Source of the DNA: SW132 sp038150125
Lineage (GTDB): Bacteria > Bacteroidota > Rhodothermia > Balneolales > Balneolaceae
Length of the DNA stretch: 64,000 nucleotides
NCBI RefSeq assembly: GCF_038150125.1
Contig: NZ_JBBVMF010000010.1
Location: 62,001 to 126,000, forward strand
Reading direction: 5' to 3'
A program made the translations under genes and the position numbers. Below are positions 18,303 to 26,245 of this stretch, piece by piece (position 1 is the first letter of the stretch; every line of letters starts with the position of its first letter). Under the pieces are notes generated by a model that was not told where the DNA came from, made no database searches, and saw only the letters and a program-made list of their open reading frames with translations.

Positions 18303-18598
18303 TCCTTTGAATTCTGAAAGAACTATGATTTTTAGAATTGGCCTGATATGAGTTTTTTCTTTGGGCTTCGAAATCCATATTCGGACTCACCCCTTGTTAC
18401 CATCTCTACGAAAGCAGAGTGGAAAGACTCGTTGATGAGGCTCATAGATCAGTAAGACAGTCGCAGTTCTTTGAAATCAGCAGCGATTTTATGTTGGTTA
18501 TGTGAAGGGCGTAATAGTCTTTAGTGGTTTGCGGACATTTGGAGGCTTTATATCTTACGTATCTGCTGACGCTCTTCTTCTGAATCATACAAAAATCT
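18303..18598. other. Gap between convergent genes, nothing recognised
   Basis: About 300 bp between the serine hydrolase and the minus-strand membrane protein. Short frames only, with no domain signature. Confidence 0.4.
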
Positions 18599-19507
18599 TT
18601 ATTCCGACTGCTCCTCAATCTCTTTGAACTCTTCTTCAAGCCTTATAAAGTAGACGTAAATTAGCTGTGATAGAATTCCTGTTACGGCAGCTATGGCCGC
18701 AATCCAGCCGCTGAGTTCGGATTCTACCGAAAGAGAAATCCTGAGGATAACGGTTGAGCAAACAAATCCTGCATTTCGGAGCAGCCGTGAATACGTTTGG
18801 CTGAACATAAACGATGCAATGAAAATGAATACATCAGAGAAAATCATGATGGTATAAAACTCCACAAAAAAGATGACGCCGAGATCGATACTAAATGTCT
18901 CTTCAAAAGCGATCAGCCTGTATGTTTCGTTTATAAAGTCGTATATCGAAAAGAGGGTTAGTCCGAAAAAGATAAAGAGAAGCAGTAAAGCCACGCGCTC
19001 TTTCAGGTATACGAACCGGCGAATTTGCTCATCAGTCAAGAATGAAAATTTCTTTCGTTTCAGGCTAACCTGATGGAAAACTCCAACCAAAAAGAAAAGT
19101 AAAAGCCCGCTGCCAAGATCCGATGCGAGCCTGATAATGACCTCCTGCTGCTCTGCGAGCTGGGCAAAATCGTCAAACATAGAGATGTCTTTGAATACGT
19201 TTCGGATGATGATCAAAGAAATGATTTCATATTGCTTTCGAACTGAGTTGGTAAATGAAAGCGGAAGGGCAAGAATCAGGAGATAAACCTCATATACCAG
19301 AATAATACTAAATGGAGTGTATAACGCCGACAGGTAATTTGCGCTGAGCGGCTGGAGGTAGGTGAGTTCCGGGAATACATTTCTAAGCGCGATCAGAGCA
19401 AGATGGGTGAGAAAGAAAACGAAGGAAAGGTAGACGGTCCAGATTTCTACCTGTTCTTTGACCGCCTCGCGACTCAGATATTGATATAGTTTTGTGTGAT
19501 TTGCCAC
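18599..19507 (-). CDS. Multi-pass membrane protein of unknown function
   Basis: The 302-residue product has about seven hydrophobic segments (for example VYLSFVFFLTHLALIALRNV, FSIILVYEVYLLILALPLSF, LLLFFLVGVFHQVSL, VALLLLFIFFGLTLFSIYDF, LGVIFFVEFYTIMIFSDVFI), with short charged loops and an acidic C-terminal tail. I do not recognise a family and see no catalytic motif. Codon use and composition are like its neighbours. It is an isolated minus-strand gene. Confidence 0.7.
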   Translation of the reverse strand: MANHTKLYQYLSREAVKEQVEIWTVYLSFVFFLTHLALIALRNVFPELTYLQPLSANYLSALYTPFSIILVYEVYLLILALPLSFTNSVRKQYEIISLIIIRNVFKDISMFDDFAQLAEQQEVIIRLASDLGSGLLLFFLVGVFHQVSLKRKKFSFLTDEQIRRFVYLKERVALLLLFIFFGLTLFSIYDFINETYRLIAFEETFSIDLGVIFFVEFYTIMIFSDVFIFIASFMFSQTYSRLLRNAGFVCSTVILRISLSVESELSGWIAAIAAVTGILSQLIYVYFIRLEEEFKEIEEQSE

Positions 19508-19792
19508 GTTCTAAAAACTCACGACGGGCTGTATTCATTCCACTGACGTAATCCTATAGGTAGTGGTTGATTAAAAAATAGAAAAAGATTATAACATAAA
19601 TGTGATTAAAAATATCATGGTGTGTGGTTTGGATATACGTGAATTCCCCGGAGCAAAGCAATCTATATGTAGAATCAGATTGCCTTAGTTTCTCTGGATA
19701 TGTTACACTTTGGTTACAGAATATGTGAATGCTCAGTAAGATATGGCCGTTTTTAAAGTGAAATAAACAATAAAATAAAATAGAATCGGATT

Positions 19793-20149
19793 ATGAATAA
19801 AGTAGCCATAGTTGTTTTTGCTGAAAAAGGATCACATGAAGGGCTTGGAAGAGTAGTTAATGCTATGGAGTTTGCAAAAGAACTTCACGAAGAAAATGAC
19901 GAAGTGAAACTTATCTTTGATGGTGCTGGTGTAACTTTCATACCGGAGCTTGAGAAAGACGATCACGATGCACATCCACTGTATGAAGCCGTTAAGCCGG
20001 TCATTGAAGGAGCCTGTAAGTTCTGCTCAAAAGCATTTGGCGTGATCAATGAGGTGCAAAAGACGGATGTGAAACTCCTCGCAGACTATGATGACCATCC
20101 CAGTTTGCGGACATATGTAGCAGATGGTTACCAGGTTGTGACGTTTTAA
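19793..20149 (+). CDS. DsrE-family protein
   Basis: The 118-residue soluble protein matches the DsrE/DsrF-like fold: KVAIVVFAEKGSHEGLGRVVNAMEFAKEL at the start, VKLIFDGAGVTFIPEL in the middle, CKFCSKAFGV with two Cys (around residues 75-78) and LLADYDDHPSLRTYVADGY at the end. DsrE-like proteins relay sulfur or bind small ligands; the CxxC-like pair suggests a thiol role, but this is inference. No operon partner. Confidence 0.82.
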   Translation: MNKVAIVVFAEKGSHEGLGRVVNAMEFAKELHEENDEVKLIFDGAGVTFIPELEKDDHDAHPLYEAVKPVIEGACKFCSKAFGVINEVQKTDVKLLADYDDHPSLRTYVADGYQVVTF

Positions 20150-20491
20150 ACAGCTAAATGACAAAAAAGTAAGTTTTTGATTCAGGCGCCCCGGTTTTGC
20201 TGGTGGCACCTGGTCAGGCTTACACATTCTGATTCAGCAGTTTTCTCCCCTGACATTAATATTAAATTTCTGCCCGGCATCTCCAGCGCAAGGCAAAAGT
20301 AGGTACTATTTTTCGGTAGTAAAGTTGGTGAGTGCATCATTAATAGTGATTCCTTATTTATATCTCAAGAGATAACATCTCCACTTGAACTCCGGATGCA
20401 GAAGGATTCAGTAGTTAAAATAAATTATCCGGTAAGATCTGAGAGTTCGGATATGAGTACACATCAATATTAATACAGGGAGGTAGATGAG
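20150..20491. other. 342-bp gap upstream of astacin cluster
   Basis: AT-rich, no gene seen. It ends in a strong Shine-Dalgarno GGGAGG (20478-20483), eight bases before the astacin ATG, one of the clearest ribosome sites in the window. Confidence 0.5.
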
Positions 20492-21526
20492 ATGGCCGGT
20501 GAAATACAGAACAAGGATGATTATTTATTTGGTATGTTAGATAGTGATGATGTTCGAACAGGCCTTATTACAGGCAATACGTTTAGAAATAAACCAGTTC
20601 AGTATGCAGTAGTTGATGGGCTGGCCGTGTTTGAAGGGTGTATTGTTTTAGGTGAAGCAGAAAATATCGAAAAGCATACCGAAGAGGCGCAACAAGTAAG
20701 TGTTGAAGATGCAGGTGGTGTGATAGCTCACGGTGTAGGAATCACAGGCGATCAATATCGCTGGCCCAATGGGCTTGTTCCGTACATGATCGATTCAGGT
20801 CTTCCAAATAAAAGTAGGGTAACAAACGCAATTGCACATTGGGAACAGCATACGAATATCCGTTTTGTTGAGCGAACCTCTTCAAATCAATCGCAATATA
20901 ACGACTACGTCTATTTTAAGCCGGCATCAGGTTGCTGGTCATACGTAGGGCGGCAGGGTGGCAGACAGGATGTAGGACTAGCATCGGGGTGCAGTACCGG
21001 CAACACTATTCATGAAATTGGCCACGCTATAGGGCTTTGGCACGAACAAAGCAGGGAGGATCGGGATCTGCATATCAAAGTGCATTGGAATAATATCCAA
21101 ACCGGAAAAGAGCATAATTTCGACCAGCATATAACCGATGGCGATGACTATGGCCCGTATGATTACAACTCGATTATGCACTATCACGCGACAGCATTTT
21201 CAAAAAATGGTCAGCCTACTATAACGACAATTCCTGCAGGTAAATCGATTGGTCAGCGCAGCAATTTAAGCAATGGCGACATCTCCGCTGTACACGCCAT
21301 GTATATAACCTGGCACAGAAACATGACTGTTGCTTTAACCTATGCAAGTTACCATTCCCGGAATGCCTGGGTTTACATCAGCTCGATGGGGTGGAGAAAA
21401 ATAGAGGGCGGGTCCGAGAACGGAACCACCAATATGTTCGCCGCCTTTTGCGAAGCTAAGGCAAACAGCAGAAAGGTAAACGTGTACGCAGATGGAAACA
21501 CCGTTTACCGAATGGAACTCCTATAA
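20492..21526 (+). CDS. Astacin-family (M12A) zinc metalloprotease without signal peptide
   Basis: The 344-residue product carries the complete astacin zinc signature HEIGHAIGLWHEQSREDRD (His174, Glu175, His178, His184) and the Met-turn SIMHY (Met229, Tyr231). The catalytic domain spans about 86-272 (QYRWPNGLVPYMI to SAVHAMY). Residues 1-85 form a hydrophilic propeptide-like region with YAVVDGLAVFEGCIVLGE. In astacins the equivalent FxGD Asp blocks the zinc in the zymogen; here Cys50 (codon 20639-20641) replaces it. Residues about 275-344 form an extra C-terminal domain homologous to the next gene's product. No signal peptide or lipobox is present, unlike typical secreted bacterial astacins. 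Three small genes follow in the same direction. The protease activity is well supported; its target and location are unknown. Confidence 0.92.
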   Translation: MAGEIQNKDDYLFGMLDSDDVRTGLITGNTFRNKPVQYAVVDGLAVFEGCIVLGEAENIEKHTEEAQQVSVEDAGGVIAHGVGITGDQYRWPNGLVPYMIDSGLPNKSRVTNAIAHWEQHTNIRFVERTSSNQSQYNDYVYFKPASGCWSYVGRQGGRQDVGLASGCSTGNTIHEIGHAIGLWHEQSREDRDLHIKVHWNNIQTGKEHNFDQHITDGDDYGPYDYNSIMHYHATAFSKNGQPTITTIPAGKSIGQRSNLSNGDISAVHAMYITWHRNMTVALTYASYHSRNAWVYISSMGWRKIEGGSENGTTNMFAAFCEAKANSRKVNVYADGNTVYRMELL

Positions 21527-21563
21527 ACAGATACATTCAACAAAATAATTAGAGGTGAAAATT

Positions 21564-21785
21564 ATGTGGCACAATAACTTATCAGTAGCGCGTGTGTATA
21601 CATCGCATCATTCCCAAAATTGCTATGCCATCGTTAGCGGAGTCAGCGGATGGAAAAAAGTTAAAACAGGAGCAGCAGACGGCGTTACAAACGTGCATAT
21701 TGCATTATCTGCGGCTCAGGCAAACGGACGGAAAGTGGACGTATATATCGTATCTAACCAAATAGAACGCGTTACGCTCCGGTAA
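21564..21785 (+). CDS. Small stand-alone paralogue of the astacin C-terminal domain
   Basis: The 73-residue product from ATG 21564 is preceded by AGAGG eight bases upstream; the earlier GTG at 21555 overlaps that site and is rejected. It aligns over its whole length with astacin residues about 274-344: shared WH.N, VA..Y.S.HS.N, S..GW.K, G.TN, A.AN.RKV.VY, N.I/V.R..L. Roughly 30 of 70 positions look identical by eye. The pattern suggests a small beta-rich module (strand-like YAIVS, VDVYIVS). No signal peptide. It lies 37 bp after the protease, so it is presumably co-transcribed, perhaps as a partner, inhibitor or shared targeting module. The family is unknown to me. Confidence 0.8.
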   Translation: MWHNNLSVARVYTSHHSQNCYAIVSGVSGWKKVKTGAADGVTNVHIALSAAQANGRKVDVYIVSNQIERVTLR

Positions 21786-21834
21786 AAATAAAACATCAGG
21801 ATCTAACAGGAATTCTGTAACTAAGGTGACAAAC

Positions 21835-22305
21835 ATGAGCTCAAAGATTGTAATAAATATAATAACGAATACCGATGATGACGCCGTTGTGAGTGAACAA
21901 CTTGGAGTAGCTGATTCTGTTCCCGCTCCACCTCTCTCCGATGATTTTAGCATATCGGGTAAATCGGGGGCGGGCAAACATGCAGTAATGCAGGCAGATG
22001 CCCCCGTCCCACCGGCGGATACTGGCCAAGCCGGTGAAATGTCAGCAGGTGAACCTGCAGCCGGCCCGCCGGAATTTGCAGATGAAATGACAAAATCATC
22101 TGCAGCATTTGCAGACAGGGTATCGGGCGGGGAACCGGCTCCTCCGAGCGACCATCCCGATGTTGCCGGTGATGTAACAGGTTTTGGGGCAATGGGTAGT
22201 TCGGGGACACCAGGGCCTCCTGAAGCTGAACCTGAGGATGAAGAGGGAGAAGAATCGGGAGAAAGCAAAGGAAAAAAAGGATCTGGCGGAAAGAAAAAGA
22301 AGTAA
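21835..22305 (+). CDS. Low-complexity Pro/Gly/Glu-rich protein with Lys-rich tail
   Basis: The 156-residue product starts at ATG 21835, with AAGGTG just upstream; the GTG at 21826 lies inside that site. The first 25 residues (MSSKIVINIITNTDDDAVV) look folded. The rest is disordered in character: Pro/Ala/Gly-rich segments (PVPPADTGQAGE, GEPAAGPPEF, GTPGPPEAEPED), an acidic stretch EDEEGEESGE, and a basic end KGKKGSGGKKKK. No signal peptide, Cys or known domain. Third gene of the astacin cluster. The long in-frame open stretch together with a ribosome site supports a real gene; function unknown. Confidence 0.65.
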   Translation: MSSKIVINIITNTDDDAVVSEQLGVADSVPAPPLSDDFSISGKSGAGKHAVMQADAPVPPADTGQAGEMSAGEPAAGPPEFADEMTKSSAAFADRVSGGEPAPPSDHPDVAGDVTGFGAMGSSGTPGPPEAEPEDEEGEESGESKGKKGSGGKKKK

Positions 22306-22356
22306 TATCTTTCTGATTACAACTACTTTCAACCTGCCATAAAAACGGATCAACTA

Positions 22357-22704
22357 ATGACAATTCATGGGGTATTGGTGATCGATAAGAGCATCCCGAC
22401 ATTTTCTGATACCACGGCAACTATTACGCTTGAAGATGTTGGACGCATTGATGCAGGCGCTGATGTTATACATAGAGAAATATTGCATAATATATCTCAT
22501 ACTGATGGTGAAAAGACCGAGGTTGAATTTAAATTTGATTGCAAGGCGTCAGACGATTCACATCCAAAGTATAATCTGAGAGCCCATGTTGATGTGACCG
22601 GCAGCGGTGATGTGGAGGTGGGGGACCTCGTTACTCAGCAAAGCTACCCTGTGCACCCGGAGGCCTCCCGAAAGCATGAGCTAAGAGTTAAGAACGTTTC
22701 ATGA
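22357..22704 (+). CDS. YbaY/YscW-like beta-domain protein
   Basis: The 115-residue product resembles the YbaY/YscW lipoprotein domain: GVLVIDKSIPTFSDTTATIT, then LEDVGRIDAGADVIHRE, VEFKFDC, YNLRAHVDVTGSGDVEVGD and QQSYPV. Members with this fold are normally lipid-anchored, but this one has no signal peptide or lipobox, in line with the other three genes of the cluster. It is 51 bp downstream of the low-complexity gene and 91 bp before the EamA gene. Function unknown; perhaps a chaperone-like or binding module for the protease cluster. Confidence 0.6.
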   Translation: MTIHGVLVIDKSIPTFSDTTATITLEDVGRIDAGADVIHREILHNISHTDGEKTEVEFKFDCKASDDSHPKYNLRAHVDVTGSGDVEVGDLVTQQSYPVHPEASRKHELRVKNVS

Positions 22705-22795
22705 AATGTGCATGACAGCAATCCATGCAACCCATTAGTTTCTCTTCCATTCTGCAGGTGAACTGCATATATTTGCGGCTCATCAAAACATCTGC

Positions 22796-23689
22796 ATGAA
22801 ATCTACGCTAAAAGCGCGACTCCCTTTTACTGATGTTACACTGTTTACAGTTGCGATCATCTGGGCATTGAATTTTTCTGTTGTAAAAGCAAGCCTTTCC
22901 GAAGTTGATATCTACAGCTTCAATTCGGTTCGGTTCATTCTGGCAGCCGGGTTGATATGGTCCATCATCTTATGGAAAGACAAAAAGGTTTACATTCCAC
23001 GCTCCGACTGGCTGCCATTGTTAGGAGTAGGCCTGATTGGAAATGTGCTTTATCAGTGGCTTTTCATAGTGGGGATTGATCTCACCCTATCTGCAAACGC
23101 GGCCGTGATGCTGGGCACAATCCCGATTTGGATCGCCATTTTTTCTCACCTGTTTACCGATGAAAAAATGACCAGCCTCAAGGCGATCGGTGTTGTTCTG
23201 GCTTTTGCCGGTGTTGCTTTTATTGTGAGCGGAGGTGCAAATCCTTTGAGCCTGGCGTCAGCCACATTTAGGGGCGACCTTATCATCGTTTGTGCGGCCA
23301 TAACATGGGCAGTATTTACTATTCTGTCCAAAGGGTTTTTGAGACGCTATAGCGCCCTGCACTTTTCAGGAATAATGACGTCGATCGGAGCGGTGTTACT
23401 AACAGGAATGTCATTCCTTTCTGCCGAAACCACTCAATGGGAGCTTGTTTCAGCGGGGGCATGGGGCGGGATGATCTATAGCGGTGCGCTTTCCATCGGC
23501 CTGGCCTATCTCATCTGGAACAATGGAATCGTAAGCGTGGGCCCCGTAAAAACATCCGTATATCAAAATCTTGTTCCGGTACTCGGCCTGCTGTTTGGAA
23601 TTGTTCTTCTGAATGAATCACTAAGCACTCTGCAGTATATCGGCGCGGCAATTGTTGTTACAGGTATTGTAATGACGCGGCGCGGGTGA
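22796..23689 (+). CDS. EamA/DMT-family membrane transporter
   Basis: The 297-residue product has ten predicted membrane helices in two EamA repeats (TLFTVAIIWALNFSVVKASL at the start; GDLIIVCAAITWAVFTILSK opening the second half). Typical features are the NxxRF-like FNSVRFILAAGLIWS and the terminal GAAIVVTGIV. Drug/metabolite transporters of this type export amino acids, nucleotides or other small metabolites; the substrate cannot be predicted. It follows the astacin cluster by 91 bp on the same strand but shares no obvious function with it. A CCCCTAAAAGAGGGG hairpin lies about 60 bp after its stop. Confidence 0.9.
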   Translation: MKSTLKARLPFTDVTLFTVAIIWALNFSVVKASLSEVDIYSFNSVRFILAAGLIWSIILWKDKKVYIPRSDWLPLLGVGLIGNVLYQWLFIVGIDLTLSANAAVMLGTIPIWIAIFSHLFTDEKMTSLKAIGVVLAFAGVAFIVSGGANPLSLASATFRGDLIIVCAAITWAVFTILSKGFLRRYSALHFSGIMTSIGAVLLTGMSFLSAETTQWELVSAGAWGGMIYSGALSIGLAYLIWNNGIVSVGPVKTSVYQNLVPVLGLLFGIVLLNESLSTLQYIGAAIVVTGIVMTRRG

Positions 23690-23940
23690 TTGGTTATTTG
23701 TTAATTTATGGATGGGTTTATTGGGAAATAGGAATTATACCTCCCCTAAAAGAGGGGACAGACAACAAAGCGTTCAGCGGCGTTGTCAGGGGTGGGTCGG
23801 GTTATTTGCTCGCGATATCTTTGATGCCTTAAATTTGGAACACCCACCGTCTTACTCCGCTTGCGCTGCGCAATCCACCTTCCTCAAAGAAGGAATGTAA
23901 AGACTCCACAAGTCAGCTTTTGCCACCTATGATCTAATAT

Positions 23941-24558
23941 TCACGGCGTAATTTTAAAACCGGCGCCAATTGACAATCGCCTGAAGGACAGGTCGTTTGT
24001 TACAATCCGGTTTCCCCAACTCTCAAATTCGTAGGATGAATTGTCTATGCTGTAGCCGGCATTCAGATAAAGGTCAAACTGACCGGAGAGCGGAAATTCA
24101 AGTCCTATTCCCGGATGAAGCAACAACCCGCCCTTGTGATCGTCCAACAGGAATGACTCATCGTTTTTAACACTGAAATTATATCCGGCGCGGACAAACA
24201 AAAACGGAGAAATTCCGTCTTCTTTGAACCGATAGTTGAAATCAAAGAAAAACGGAATCAGAGACAGCGGATCATCATAGGGGGTGAACCCGAGTCCAAC
24301 TCCTACCGAAGTATTCGGGGTGAACCGGTAGCCGTTCACAAAGAAGATGCGTGCCGTAGTAACAGAACCCGACCCGGTCGAGGTCAGTATATCCGTACCG
24401 GATTGTAAAAAATATCCGGTTTTGCCCTGTGCCGGCTGCGCAGCCGATGCCTGGCCAAATATTTGTACGGCGTTGCTCAATGGCAGCATCAGAAAGAAAG
24501 CGACTGCAACGACACCGGACAGGTTCAAATTTATCTTAGAATCAGAGTAACTCATCAT
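23941..24558 (-). CDS. Outer-membrane beta-barrel protein
   Basis: About 205 residues from ATG 24558 (tandem ATGATG; 24555 is also possible). A hydrophobic signal segment (GVVAVAFFLMLPLSNAVQ) is followed by alternating aromatic strands typical of an eight-stranded barrel: ARIFFVNGYRFTPNTSVGVG, LIPFFFDFNYRF, SPFLFVRAGYNFSV, FDLYLNAGYSID, and a final RRLSIGAGFKITP. It overlaps the end of the LVIVD lipoprotein gene by 17 bp, so the two are translationally coupled. This suggests a surface pair, but its substrate or role is unknown. Confidence 0.78.
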   Translation of the reverse strand: MMSYSDSKINLNLSGVVAVAFFLMLPLSNAVQIFGQASAAQPAQGKTGYFLQSGTDILTSTGSGSVTTARIFFVNGYRFTPNTSVGVGLGFTPYDDPLSLIPFFFDFNYRFKEDGISPFLFVRAGYNFSVKNDESFLLDDHKGGLLLHPGIGLEFPLSGQFDLYLNAGYSIDNSSYEFESWGNRIVTNDLSFRRLSIGAGFKITP

Positions 24559-25864
24559 CGTCGCCAAAAACAGGAATGGTACTTAGCTTCTTCAGATCGT
24601 TGATATCGCTGTAGTCGTATTGGATAATTCCTTCATCGCCGGTCACCATCAGTACATCGTTGAACGGGATAACATCGTAACTTTTGATATCCTCAATATG
24701 CCGCAGCAATTTGATATCAAGCGGGTTGGATGCGTCCATGATTTTTAGCCCAAACTCACCTTCACTCACAAACAGGTTGCCGCCGTCGATGCCGAGGCCG
24801 TGTGGATTCTTCATCTCGTATGAATTCACCATATAGGGGTTTGTAAGTTCGGATACATTCACAACTTCGAGTCGGTTCACAGCTTGCGGACATTGTTCAC
24901 TTTGGCGCAGGGTCACGAATGCATAATCCCCTTCCACCACGACAGGATCGCAGGCTGTAGCATGCCAATATGTGGACAACTGCTGTGGATTTGCAGGATT
25001 TTCGAGATGGTAAATATACATCGCACGTTCCGAGCCAATAAACAGGTTGTCGTTGTAAGGGAAAATCGTTTCAATAGCCCATCCCACACTCGACTGGCTC
25101 ACCTGGTCTGTATTGTTCGTTTCGATGGTAAACGTGATCAAATCGGTATGATCAACAGCGTAGAGATAATTGCCGTTGATGGCAAACCGGGCAAGTGAGC
25201 CGCCAACGCCTCCGCCACCGGATTCAGATGAGGCACCACCTGAAAAGGAATCAAACGTTGTGCCTATCGATCTGCCCCACTGGGGATGAGACTCACAGTT
25301 CCCTTCACAAATTTCTTCACGTTTAACCTCTTTCCAGTCCACCACAAGTCCCTGAGACGGATCTACCTGCTGCGAAGTAAATCCAGGGGCAATATTTGCT
25401 GCCGTATTGAACACATCTTCAATTCGTTCAATAAGTTCGGGATTCTGCAGATCGCTGATATCAAAAACCAGCAGGTCTTTATGAGAATCGGCATAGAGCA
25501 GATCCTCTTTAACGGCGAGATCTTTGCTGGCAGGAATCGTGATGAATCCAATATTAACGGGGTTTGAGGGATCACGATTATCAATAATGTGAATGCCCTC
25601 GTTACGCTCGTTTACATACAGGAATCCTTCGTAAAAATAGATCTTTCCGGGCACCTCAAGATCTTTGGGCGGTACCACGGATACGGAATTCATAAAATCA
25701 GCTTCACTCATATAGACCGGTTCATATTCGGTCCAGGTGACTGTCTGCACCCGCTGATCGTTACAGGATGTTAGAAACAGAGGGACTAAAAGAAGCATCA
25801 TCATGCCAAAAAAAAGGGAAGGCATTGTGATCATGCTTTTTCGGAAAATCGGGTTGGATAACAT
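24542..25864 (-). CDS. LVIVD-repeat beta-propeller lipoprotein
   Basis: The 440-residue product has a lipoprotein signal (MMLLLVPLFLTSC, lipobox LTSC) and repeated LVIVD-type blades: YVNERNEGIHIIDNRDPSNPV, YADSHKDLLVFDISDLQNPE, VEVVNVSELTNPY, LFVSEGEFGLKIMDASNPLD. These form a surface or periplasmic beta-propeller, often of unknown ligand. A Gly/Ser-rich insert (SGGASSESGGGGVGG) and paired Cys (CEGNC) interrupt the middle. The start could also be one of the Met codons 11-14 residues in. It is coupled by overlap to the downstream barrel gene. Confidence 0.85.
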   Translation of the reverse strand: MLSNPIFRKSMITMPSLFFGMMMLLLVPLFLTSCNDQRVQTVTWTEYEPVYMSEADFMNSVSVVPPKDLEVPGKIYFYEGFLYVNERNEGIHIIDNRDPSNPVNIGFITIPASKDLAVKEDLLYADSHKDLLVFDISDLQNPELIERIEDVFNTAANIAPGFTSQQVDPSQGLVVDWKEVKREEICEGNCESHPQWGRSIGTTFDSFSGGASSESGGGGVGGSLARFAINGNYLYAVDHTDLITFTIETNNTDQVSQSSVGWAIETIFPYNDNLFIGSERAMYIYHLENPANPQQLSTYWHATACDPVVVEGDYAFVTLRQSEQCPQAVNRLEVVNVSELTNPYMVNSYEMKNPHGLGIDGGNLFVSEGEFGLKIMDASNPLDIKLLRHIEDIKSYDVIPFNDVLMVTGDEGIIQYDYSDINDLKKLSTIPVFGDDDELL

Positions 25865-26245
25865 ATCTGGGAAGTTCGTTGATGGTAAAGGTTACGTGTT
25901 GAAGAATGCGTTCTGTTTGATATACACATGCTTTTAGCTGAGTACCTATAGAAAATCAGGATGAGTTTAAATATTGCTATGATGACTTGTTCTGAAGCTA
26001 TTCGTTGCTGAACATCGCTCTCAAAGTTATGATTTGATGCCGGCTGAAAATAGGAGCTGGCTAGTCAATCAAACCACCAACATCAAAAAAATGATAAAAC
26101 AGACGTTTGGAGACATATTAACTTATAGCGCATAATTATTTACTTTTTTGCGACTGATGATCTACATTCATGGAAGCGTTTTTAAATTAATTTTTAAGTT
26201 TGACGCTGCAGGAAATGTTGAATCAAAATTGAGAAAAATTATCCT
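25865..26245. other. Divergent 381-bp gap, nothing recognised
   Basis: AT-rich spacer between the divergent LVIVD and GH32 genes, which must hold both promoters. I see no clear TAnnTTTG with a TTG at the right distance and no copy of the TCATC(C/G)GATGA palindrome found further downstream. Confidence 0.4.
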
